Positions 34,735-41,919 of a stretch of DNA of 64,000 nucleotides are shown here, piece after piece. A model generated the notes under the pieces. The model saw only the letters and a list, made by a program, of their open reading frames with translations, ran no database searches and was not told where the DNA came from. The stretch is from assembly GCF_008726925.1 (NCBI RefSeq), contig NZ_VYWO01000002.1, positions 194,439 to 258,438 on the forward strand. The letters run 5' to 3'. Within the stretch, counting starts at the first letter, position 1. Each line of letters starts with the position of its first letter. Made by a program: the position numbers and the translations under genes. This stretch comes from Aerococcus sanguinicola. GTDB lineage: Bacteria; Bacillota; Bacilli; Lactobacillales; Aerococcaceae.

Positions 34735-35217
34735 TTGACCATCGATAAAGACAAACTAGAAATGGGGAATAAAGAGGCCCTCCCCCTCTCAATTAAGGAA
34801 GAGATTGAAGAGCAATTGGCCCAGAACCAGGACTGGAATGAGAATTATGCGGCCGCCACAAATTCCCAAAGTTTCTCGGATCCTCATCAATTTACCGAAC
34901 TGAGCTTGCGGGATCCAGAACTTTATGAAGAGGTGATTGCAGCCTGTCAGGAAGTGATTGATCCCGAATTAGGCATCGATATCTATAATTTAGGTTTAAT
35001 TTATGACCTCTTGTATGATGGTCAGGGGCATCTGTGGGTACGGATGACCCTCACCATGCCAGGTTGTCCCTTAGCTGACGTGATCTTCCAGACGCTGATG
35101 GATGCCCTAAGAGAGCTTCCGGTGATTCAAGATGTGAAAGTTGAATTAGTTTGGCAGCCGGTTTGGAGTCCCGAACGTTTGACCCGCTATGCCCGGATTG
35201 CTTTAGGTCTAAGATAA
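34735..35217 (+). CDS. MIP18/DUF59-family Fe-S assembly protein (SufT/PaaD-like)
   Basis: 160 residues from TTG 34735, placed eight bases after GGAGG; a GTG at 34708 lies too near the transcription start. A charged N-terminal extension of about 65 residues precedes the DUF59 domain (EVIDPELGIDIYNLGLIYDL, then MTLTMPGCPLADVI with its conserved Cys). SufT-type proteins help mature iron-sulfur proteins, which could serve the radical SAM enzyme encoded 8 kb downstream. That link is inference. Confidence 0.85.
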   Translation: MTIDKDKLEMGNKEALPLSIKEEIEEQLAQNQDWNENYAAATNSQSFSDPHQFTELSLRDPELYEEVIAACQEVIDPELGIDIYNLGLIYDLLYDGQGHLWVRMTLTMPGCPLADVIFQTLMDALRELPVIQDVKVELVWQPVWSPERLTRYARIALGLR

Positions 35218-35231
35218 CTAAGGCTTTAAGC

Positions 35232-35412
35232 TGAGAACTCTAGTCGCCAGTTCCATTCAGTAAAGAACTCGCCTAGCAGGTATTTGATTACTACCATCAC
35301 AAATAAATAGACCGTTTTAGGAAGATAAAAAGTTTTTCTCCAACTTTGATAGTCGATTTCCTTGCGCTTCCTACGTGCTAGTCTGTTCTTTACTGAAAGA
35401 GTTGGCGACTGC
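35232..35412. repeat. Long imperfect inverted repeat
   Basis: AGTCGCCA, TCAGTAAAGAAC and CCTAGCA on the left (35232-35277) pair in order with TGCTAG, GTTCTTTACTGA and TGGCGACT on the right (35370-35412), with about 95 bp of A/T-rich DNA between. No ORF is convincing. It may be a small nonautonomous element or a remnant of one, or a long cruciform/hairpin RNA downstream of the SufT-like gene. Confidence 0.65.
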
Positions 35413-35418
35413 GCCAGG

Positions 35419-35466
35419 GCCCTCATGATGGATCCCCCCCATTACCGATCCATATGAGGGCTTTTC
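35419..35466 (+). terminator. Intrinsic terminator
   Basis: GCCCTCAT and GATGGATC pair with GATCCAT and ATGAGGGC, followed by TTTTCTT. Confidence 0.8.
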
Positions 35467-35560
35467 TTATTTCTTGCTGATGAATAAAAAAGTTAAAAAT
35501 AAAGGGTCAGATGAGTTGAGTTTTTCATGTGATTATGGTAACGTTTGAATGAATACATTA

Positions 35561-35813
35561 GAGAGGGGGCATTTATCATGTATCTAAGGTGAATCCATAA
35601 TAGGAATACTGAGAAAGTATACGATAAATGCTGCATTCTTTCTAATGGGGATATTGTGAGCTTGCTTGTGGGGCATAGCGGCTAGGCTTAGTGTTTTATT
35701 TGCTATGCGAAGAGGCTTCGTCGCCGCATCATTCAACAAATTACCGGCGGGGTATCCATTATTCAAAGAGTTGTTGGCATTTATTGTCAGCAACTTTTTT
35801 GCTTATATGGATT
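35561..35813 (+). ncRNA. Candidate structured leader RNA B ending in a terminator
   Basis: GAGAGGGGG then helix GCATTTATC (35569-35577) with GATAAATGC (35623-35631) around 45 nt, matching RNA A in plan. Downstream are GGCTAGGCTT, a hairpin GCATAGC/GCTATGC, and a terminator GTTGTTG...CAGCAAC plus six T ending at about 35813, only 19 bp before the ATG of the transferase-kinase gene. This is the layout of a transcription-attenuating leader for the cluster that follows. Short frames inside it show no family features. Confidence 0.5.
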
Positions 35814-35831
35814 GCTTTATATACAAAAGTT

Positions 35832-37340
35832 ATGAAAAAACTACTCATTATTATGACCCGTTTACCGCTAAAAGGCGAGACGAAGAGTCGTTTGGCTGAT
35901 TTTTTGGATCCTGAACATATTCAAAGGCTCAGTCTCTTTCTTTTAGAAGAGAATTATCGCCGGGCCAAGGCTAGTCAAGCAGACCTTTGTTTCTGGGTAA
36001 CAGCCAAGCAAGCGGGCTATCAACTCGATGACTTTTTAGACCTTGACCAGGAGCCCGTTTTCTGGCAGGAAGGCGGGGATTTGGGCTTGCGTATGTCTCA
36101 GGCTATCCAGGCAGCTTTCGACCAGGGCTATGACCAAGTCGGGCTTATGGGAAGTGACCTGTATGATTTGACCACTGAAGCGATTAACCAGGCTTTTACT
36201 TACCTAGACTCTTGTGACTTAGTCTTAGCGCCGAGCCAGGACGGAGGCTATGGCTTGATTGCGATGTCTGATTTCTATCCAGATTTGTTTGATTTGGCGG
36301 CTTATGGCCAGCCATCTGTCTTAGCAGCTACCCTGTCCCAAGCAGAAAAACAGGACCTAGATTATAAGTTGTTGGATCCCATCAGAGATATTGATGACAA
36401 GGAAGATATTGCAGTGGTGCTGACAGGTGATTCGGAGGCGAAATTCCTTGCCCAAGGGGAATATAATGCGAATTTTATTTTCGACCAGGAGACCAAACTC
36501 TTGCGGATTGCCTTGGGTTCTCAGCTCCACCTCGACCAACAGATTCAATATGAGTACGGGGCATTGAAGGCACTCGAAAACAGTGGTGTCACGCCTAAGG
36601 CACTCAGCCTCTGTGACTACCATCCCTTACTTGGAGCGGGTTATTTAGTTGAAGAGTTCCTACCTGGCCGTCAATTAGATTACAGCCAGGATAGTCTCCT
36701 AGCGGCCGCCTTATTGGCTCAGATTCACAAACAGGATCCCAAGCCGGCCAGCCATTTAATTTATGCTGGCCAGCCTTTTGCGGTAATGTTTGAAGAATTT
36801 GAAAGCATGTTCGCTCATTACCGGGCTTGGTCGGGGCGCTCAGAGGATGTAGTCAGTCGGATCCAGAAGCTGTTAGACCAGTTGAAAGCCTATGACCATA
36901 CGGCCCCCTTGGCCAATCCTTGTATCATTAATACGGAATTGAATGCATCGAACTTCTTGATTAATCCTCAAGGACAATCTTATGTGATTGATTGGGAGAA
37001 GCCCTTGATCGGTGAGCGTGAGCAGGACCTAGGCCATTTCTTGGCTCCTACGACAACGCTATGGAAGACGGATTATCTCTACGATGACCAAGCCCTAGAA
37101 GACTTTATCCAGGCTTATGATGCCCATTCCGATATAGGGGTTGACCGGGCGAAATTGGACCAATATTTAGTCTTTACTTGCTTGAGGGGCTTGACTTGGT
37201 GTGCCATGGCCTATGTTCAATATAATGAAGCAGGGAAATTGGCCCGTGATGAGGATACTTATCGTGTGATCTCACGCTTCCTAAGCCCCGACTTTATCCA
37301 GATGATCGAAGCTTATATTGCAAAGCGGCTAGCAAGCTAA
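35832..37340 (+). CDS. TIGR04282-like transferase fused to an APH-like kinase domain
   Basis: 502 residues from ATG 35832; the frame is open further upstream, but only through leader RNA B. Residues 1-195 resemble the CofC-like 'transferase 1, rSAM/selenodomain-associated' family (TRLPLKGETKSRL, GSDLYDLT, APSQDGGYGLI). Residues about 205-502 resemble aminoglycoside/choline phosphotransferases: the catalytic loop reads NTELNASNFL instead of HxDxxxxN, with VIDWEKP as metal motif. The fusion suggests sugar activation and transfer by one cytosolic protein. The loop substitutions (His to Asn, Asp to Glu) leave kinase activity uncertain. First gene of the cluster. Confidence 0.8.
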   Translation: MKKLLIIMTRLPLKGETKSRLADFLDPEHIQRLSLFLLEENYRRAKASQADLCFWVTAKQAGYQLDDFLDLDQEPVFWQEGGDLGLRMSQAIQAAFDQGYDQVGLMGSDLYDLTTEAINQAFTYLDSCDLVLAPSQDGGYGLIAMSDFYPDLFDLAAYGQPSVLAATLSQAEKQDLDYKLLDPIRDIDDKEDIAVVLTGDSEAKFLAQGEYNANFIFDQETKLLRIALGSQLHLDQQIQYEYGALKALENSGVTPKALSLCDYHPLLGAGYLVEEFLPGRQLDYSQDSLLAAALLAQIHKQDPKPASHLIYAGQPFAVMFEEFESMFAHYRAWSGRSEDVVSRIQKLLDQLKAYDHTAPLANPCIINTELNASNFLINPQGQSYVIDWEKPLIGEREQDLGHFLAPTTTLWKTDYLYDDQALEDFIQAYDAHSDIGVDRAKLDQYLVFTCLRGLTWCAMAYVQYNEAGKLARDEDTYRVISRFLSPDFIQMIEAYIAKRLAS

Positions 37341-37404
37341 AGAGAGGAGGATTCTTATCGTTAAAAAAAATCGTCGAAGCCTAAAAGAAGTTGTCATTAG
37401 TCGG

Positions 37405-38091
37405 GTGGCCCAGCATATGGTGGTTACGATTAATTCGGCTCCTCCAATTGCGCACATGGATAAGGACCTGACCGAGGCCAGGGTAGCCTTCATTACGACA
37501 GCGGGGATTCGCCTGAAGTCAGACCCAGCTTTTGAAACAAAGAAGGGAGACCCGAGCTTCCGTCTGATCCCGGGAGATGTGGATTATGCAGATTTGACCG
37601 TCAACCATGACCATTACGATACCAAGGATGCCTTAGAAGATATTAACTTGGTTTTCCCTTTGGATATTCTGCGGCAATTCGCAAATGAAGGCAGAATTGG
37701 CCAAGTGGCGCCTCGTCATTTTGGTCTAATGGGCTATATTCCCCAGGTTAAAAAATTAATGAATAAAACCGCTCCGGCTATTGCCGACCAATTAGTGGCC
37801 GACCAGGTGGACATTGCCCTGCTGTCTCCAGGCTGATATATTTGCCACCAGTCCGTGGGGCTGATACAAAGAGAAATTGAAAGCCGGGGCATACGCACGG
37901 CTTCTATGATGCACCTGCCCAATGTCGCTGAGAAGGCTCGTCCACCGCGTATGCTAGAAACGCCTTTTGCTTTGGGCCACAGCTTCGCCGGTCAAGCTTT
38001 TGACCTCGAGACAGAGCGCTTGGGTGTTCAGGAACTCTTAGATTTTGCCGTTAATGGCGGCGCTGAAGAATTAAAACAATGGAAAATATAA
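37405..38091 (+). CDS. PrdB/GrdB-family selenoprotein with in-frame UGA (copy 2)
   Basis: Frame 37405-37836 ends in TGA at 37834-37836 and resumes without a shift to 38091: 228 residues with U144. Flanks LLSPG-U-YICHQSVGLI match copy 1 (15075-15917), giving a UxxC pair. Length fits PrdB (about 240). A candidate SECIS stem CCAC-CAGTCC-GTGG lies just after the UGA. The start is uncertain: GTG 37405 has no ribosome site, while GAGGAGG (37344-37350) is ideally placed for an in-frame ATC at 37357. Sits between the transferase-kinase and rhodanese lipoprotein genes, 21 bp from the latter. Confidence 0.82.
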
Positions 38092-38111
38092 GAAATAAAG
38101 GAGAATAACTG

Positions 38112-38873
38112 ATGTCAAAGAAATTATTATTATTAAGTTTAACCGCTCTTACTTCACTGTCACTCGCTGCTTGTGCCGATAATGCGAATTCTTCTGCTGG
38201 CGGGTCAAATGATGCGCAAACAGAAGCCAGCGCTGACCAAGCGGCAGAAATTCAAAGTATTTCAGGTGAAGACCTAGATAAGGCCTTGGCAGATGACAAG
38301 AAGAAGGAAGATTATCTGGTCATTGATGTCCGCCCAGAAGATGAATATAAGGAAGGCCATGTGAAGTGGGCCATCAATATTCCAGTCGATGAACTCGAAA
38401 ATAATCTCGACCGCCTCGCCAACTATAAGAAAGAAAATGTTGTAACGATCTGTAACACCGGTCAAAAGAGCCAAGAAGGCGCAGAAATTTTGGCTAAGAA
38501 TGGCTTCCAAGAAGTTTATAACGCAGATGGGGTCAAAGACCATGATTATTCGACGATGACCCAAGTCGGCTATGTCTTAGGCGATAAATTCCAAGAGATG
38601 GTCGATAACAATGATGGAGAGTATTATGTCATTGATGCCCGTAAAGCTAAAGACTATGATAAAGGCCATGTCAAAGGGGCAGTCAATATTGAAGTCGACG
38701 ACTTAGAGGCTAAAAAAGATGATATTCCAAAAGATAAAACAATCTTGACTTATTGCTATTCAGGCAACAAGTCCAATACGATCGCCCAAGCATTGACAGA
38801 TGAAGGCTACAATACCATTAATGCCACAGAAGGCACTAAAGAATGGGATGGCTTCGACCTCTCAGAGAAATAG
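38112..38873 (+). CDS. Double-rhodanese lipoprotein
   Basis: 253 residues. Lipobox LAAC, short acidic spacer, then two rhodanese domains. Active-site loops read CNTGQKS (Cys114) and CYSGNKS (Cys215), both six-residue loops after Cys as in sulfur-transferring rhodaneses, so both look active. It is exposed outside the membrane, which is unusual for sulfurtransferases and suggests binding or delivery of sulfane sulfur or selenium at the surface. Followed by a strong hairpin terminator inside the cluster. Confidence 0.88.
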   Translation: MSKKLLLLSLTALTSLSLAACADNANSSAGGSNDAQTEASADQAAEIQSISGEDLDKALADDKKKEDYLVIDVRPEDEYKEGHVKWAINIPVDELENNLDRLANYKKENVVTICNTGQKSQEGAEILAKNGFQEVYNADGVKDHDYSTMTQVGYVLGDKFQEMVDNNDGEYYVIDARKAKDYDKGHVKGAVNIEVDDLEAKKDDIPKDKTILTYCYSGNKSNTIAQALTDEGYNTINATEGTKEWDGFDLSEK

Positions 38874-38897
38874 AGCCTAAGTTTAATGTTGGGTAGG

Positions 38898-38933
38898 AGG
38901 GAGACCCAAAATATTTTGGGCTCCCTCGTTTTT
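38898..38933 (+). terminator. Internal terminator/attenuator in the cluster
   Basis: GAGGGAGACCCAAAA and TTTTGGGCTCCCTC form a very strong hairpin followed by GTTTTT, 19 bp before the next start. Confidence 0.85.
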
Positions 38934-38951
38934 AGTCAAGGGAGGCGTCTT

Positions 38952-39665
38952 ATGACGAAAGTACAATCTGAAGCCTCAAAGAAACGCTGGCTTCTATTAG
39001 GGATTCTTGTCGTTTGTTTGGCCATCTACCTCTTAGTTCCTAGTGTCCGAGACTGGATCAACCAAGTCTTTAAGATGTTTGGCACAGGGAATTTTGAGGA
39101 AGTAAGAAAATTCATTGATTCATATGGAGGCTATGCAGCAGCCATTTCCTTCTTTTTAATGGTATTGACAGCAGTGATTGCACCGCTGCCAGCCTTCTTA
39201 ATTACGGTAACCAATGCGAATTTATTCGGCTGGTGGCAAGGAGCTATCCTTTCTTGGTCTAGTGCCATGGTAGGGGCAGCCCTTTGCTTCTATATTGCCC
39301 GCATCTTGGGTCGGGATGTTGTGATTCGCTTTACGACCAAGCGCGGCTTAGAGAGTATTGAGAATTTCTTCGACCGCTATGGGATGCAGACAATCCTTGT
39401 CGCTCGACTCTTGCCCTTTATGTCTTTTGACATTGTCTCTTATGCTGCAGGGCTTACTTCTATGGGCTTTTGGGGATATTTTATTGCAACAGGGATTGGC
39501 CAATTGCCGGCTACTCTAATTTATTCCTATGTCGGCGGCATGCTGACGGGTGGCGCTCAGAAACTCGTTACGGGCCTTCTTATTCTTTTTGCCTTGAGTG
39601 TTTTAATTGGGCTTTTCCGCCGTATTTATACCGACCGCAAGAATAAAAAAAAGGCTCTTAATTAG
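38952..39665 (+). CDS. TVP38/TMEM64-family (DedA-like) membrane protein
   Basis: 237 residues from ATG 38952 (GGGAGGCG upstream). N-terminal helix, a reentrant-type segment with APLPAFLITVTNANLFGWWQ near residue 80, and the SNARE-assoc motif ARLLPFMSFDIVSYAAGLT near 155. Members of this family often travel with rSAM/selenodomain genes. Likely a lipid scramblase or small-solute transporter, unproven here. Four bases before the glycosyltransferase gene. Confidence 0.85.
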   Translation: MTKVQSEASKKRWLLLGILVVCLAIYLLVPSVRDWINQVFKMFGTGNFEEVRKFIDSYGGYAAAISFFLMVLTAVIAPLPAFLITVTNANLFGWWQGAILSWSSAMVGAALCFYIARILGRDVVIRFTTKRGLESIENFFDRYGMQTILVARLLPFMSFDIVSYAAGLTSMGFWGYFIATGIGQLPATLIYSYVGGMLTGGAQKLVTGLLILFALSVLIGLFRRIYTDRKNKKKALN

Positions 39666-39668
39666 CTC

Positions 39669-40346
39669 ATGATTAGTATTATTATCCCTGTCTTTAATGA
39701 GCGTGACCAACTTGCTCAGCTTTTTGATCATTTGGGCGTTTTTAGCCAGGACATTCCCCATGACTTTCTCTTCGTCGATGGTGGGAGCCAGGATGGAACG
39801 CCCAATCTGATTCGGGCAGCAGGTTATCCGGTCCTCATGTCCAAGCCCGGTCGGGGCCAGCAACTCCATGCCGGAGCTCTGGCTAGTCAGGGAGAGATTT
39901 TATTCTTCCTACATGCAGATTCTTTCTTTAAAGCTTGTCCTCTAAAGGAGGTCCAAACTAACTGCCAAGCAGCCCCTTTTGCCGCCTTCCCCTTGAGCTT
40001 TACGACAAAGGACTGGCGGATGCGTTTGATTGCAGCGGGGTCCAATTGGCGGTTGCGCTACCGTCATATTGCCTTCGGGGACCAAGGCATGCACATGCGC
40101 CGCGATTTCTACCAGGACCTAGGAGGTTTCCGGCCTTATCCTTTAATGGAAGATTATGATTTGTCTATTCGGGCTAAGGTAGCTGGCGCCCACTGCCGGG
40201 TGGCAGGGCAGAAGATTTATACCTCCGCTCGGCGCTTTGAGGCCAACGGTTATCTGAAGACTTTAGTTAAGATGCAGAGAGCCCAGGCTTTATTCCGGAA
40301 GGGAGTATCAATTGAAGACATCCAAAGATTTTATCGGCAACAATAG
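39669..40346 (+). CDS. TIGR04283-like family 2 glycosyltransferase
   Basis: 225 residues. Nucleotide-sugar fold starting ISIIIPVFNE, DGGSQDGT, then GRGQQLHAGA, FFLHADSFF, FGDQGMHMRRDFY, PLMEDYDLSIRAK and TSARRFEANGY. The GRG...LHAD...GDQ...MEDYDLS series is the pattern of 'transferase 2, rSAM/selenodomain-associated', also called arsenosugar biosynthesis glycosyltransferase. It should attach a sugar, or be glycosylated product-forming, on the cytosolic side. Start ATG lacks a strong ribosome site, suggesting coupling to the upstream gene. Confidence 0.88.
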   Translation: MISIIIPVFNERDQLAQLFDHLGVFSQDIPHDFLFVDGGSQDGTPNLIRAAGYPVLMSKPGRGQQLHAGALASQGEILFFLHADSFFKACPLKEVQTNCQAAPFAAFPLSFTTKDWRMRLIAAGSNWRLRYRHIAFGDQGMHMRRDFYQDLGGFRPYPLMEDYDLSIRAKVAGAHCRVAGQKIYTSARRFEANGYLKTLVKMQRAQALFRKGVSIEDIQRFYRQQ

Positions 40347-40460
40347 CTTATGATCCTGCCTCGGCCGGTGCGAGACTTTAGAGCCTAAATTAAGGCATTA
40401 GCTAGGGATATAGTGATGAATCGAATTAATTATTATTTGAAGAGGAAAGAGGAGATACGG

Positions 40461-41507
40461 ATGCATTGGACGAAAAAGATTCTACTAGTAGCTGGACTGG
40501 CAAGCTTTCTTTTGGGGGCCTGCCAAGGGCAAAATTCGACGGCAAAGGACTCAGACCAACCAGCTCCACCTTCAAGTGAAGAGACCCACCTGGTCCAAGC
40601 AGGGCAGACCAAGCCAGATGATATCTTTGTGGATGCAGCTTGGGCCAAAGACCAGATAGATCAGGACCAGACCGTGAAGGTTTTAGAAGCGGGCTATGGG
40701 GATGCAGCCTATAAAAAGGGCCACCTGCCTGGCGCTCAGCTCATGGACACGATGGCGATTGAGACAGAAGAAAGCGATTGGAATCTTCTAGCAGATGATG
40801 ACTTGGTAAAAGCTTTTCTTGCTAAGGGTGTGACCAAGGATACGCCGCTCTTTGTTTATGGTGAGGATGTTAACGCGGCTTCCCGTGTAGCCTTTGCCGC
40901 TTATTATCTCGGTGTGGAGGATGTGCACATTATTGATGGGGGCAAAGCAGCCTGGGAGAAGGCCGGCTTTGAATTGACTGAGGAGACACCCCAAGTCGCT
41001 GCAGCGGAAGATTTTGGCGGGAACTATCCGGGCCGGCCAGAAGTTTACCTGAAGACGTCAGATGACTTGCTAGCAGCTCAGGCGTCCCAACCAGACTTAG
41101 TGGTTGCTTCCGTGCGTTCCTGGCCCGAGTTTATTGGGGAAACATCCGGTTATGACTATATTGACAAGGCAGGTGAAATCAAGGGAGCAGTCTGGGCCAA
41201 GGCTAGTGAAACAGCAGCTGACGTCAACTATCTGACCAATGAAGACGGTACGATCCGCGATCCGCAAGCGGTATTTGCGGATTGGGAAGAATGGGGCATC
41301 AGTAAGGACAAGCCAGTTACTTTCTATTGCGGTACAGGTTGGCGCAATACTACGGCTTTCTTTGTGGCCAAGCAAGCCGGTTGGGATGACATTTCTGTCC
41401 AAGATGGGGGCTGGTATGAATGGAACCTGAACCACCAAAAAGATGCCAGCAAGTATCCTGTGCAGTTGGGCGATCCACGTGGAAATGATGTGGAAATTCT
41501 TGATTAA
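40461..41507 (+). CDS. Sulfurtransferase (tandem rhodanese) lipoprotein
   Basis: 348 residues from ATG 40461 behind GAGGAG; an upstream in-frame ATG at 40413 lacks a ribosome site. Lipobox LGAC. Two rhodanese domains as in 3-mercaptopyruvate/thiosulfate sulfurtransferases: the first has no catalytic Cys (FVYGEDVNAA), the second has YCGTGWR (Cys290). The loop CGTGWR is closer to thiosulfate sulfurtransferases. It is predicted on the outer face of the membrane, the second such lipoprotein in the cluster. Its 3' end overlaps the next gene. Confidence 0.87.
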   Translation: MHWTKKILLVAGLASFLLGACQGQNSTAKDSDQPAPPSSEETHLVQAGQTKPDDIFVDAAWAKDQIDQDQTVKVLEAGYGDAAYKKGHLPGAQLMDTMAIETEESDWNLLADDDLVKAFLAKGVTKDTPLFVYGEDVNAASRVAFAAYYLGVEDVHIIDGGKAAWEKAGFELTEETPQVAAAEDFGGNYPGRPEVYLKTSDDLLAAQASQPDLVVASVRSWPEFIGETSGYDYIDKAGEIKGAVWAKASETAADVNYLTNEDGTIRDPQAVFADWEEWGISKDKPVTFYCGTGWRNTTAFFVAKQAGWDDISVQDGGWYEWNLNHQKDASKYPVQLGDPRGNDVEILD

Positions 41508-41919
41508 GTCAAGGCCTATCCAGCTCATCATCGTAAGCTTACGCTGCCTACAAGTTCTCGCTATCTTTTTGATGACCCAGGTCCGTCCCTTCTATGCTAA
41601 TCACTTGAATTTCATGCGATCGGTACTCTACCGCTCAAAGCAAGCCGAAGCTTACCATGGCTTTTGGACTTGGGTGCTCCCTAGCCTGTGCCTTATAGCT
41701 GTCGTTATGCTCTTGCTTCGCTACAAAGAGCGGTCAGCCTACGGGGCACTGGTACTGACTTTAGCCTTTAGCTTCTATAGCTTGTTTTGGGGGTTTGACC
41801 GCCTGGACACCTATTATCTTTACTATCTACTTTTCCTTGCTCTCAGCCTCCTTCAAGTGCTTATTGCGGGGATAAAAGCTAGGCATGGAAAGGAGTTGCC
41901 CAATGAAGGTAGCCATTGA
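41485..41919 (+). CDS. Small membrane protein, function unknown
   Basis: About 144 residues, with four hydrophobic helices and a charged C-terminal tail. ATG at 41485 or 41488 lies in the last codons of the sulfurtransferase gene; the stop lies 17 bp inside the nucleoside hydrolase gene. Both overlaps point to tight translational coupling in the cluster. No family recognised. Confidence 0.65.
   Translation: MMWKFLIKSRPIQLIIVSLRCLQVLAIFLMTQVRPFYANHLNFMRSVLYRSKQAEAYHGFWTWVLPSLCLIAVVMLLLRYKERSAYGALVLTLAFSFYSLFWGFDRLDTYYLYYLLFLALSLLQVLIAGIKARHGKELPNEGSH

Noticed and set aside
35666-35899. 77-residue frame before the transferase-kinase gene
   Set aside because: It lies across leader RNA B and its terminator and then reads out of frame into the real gene.
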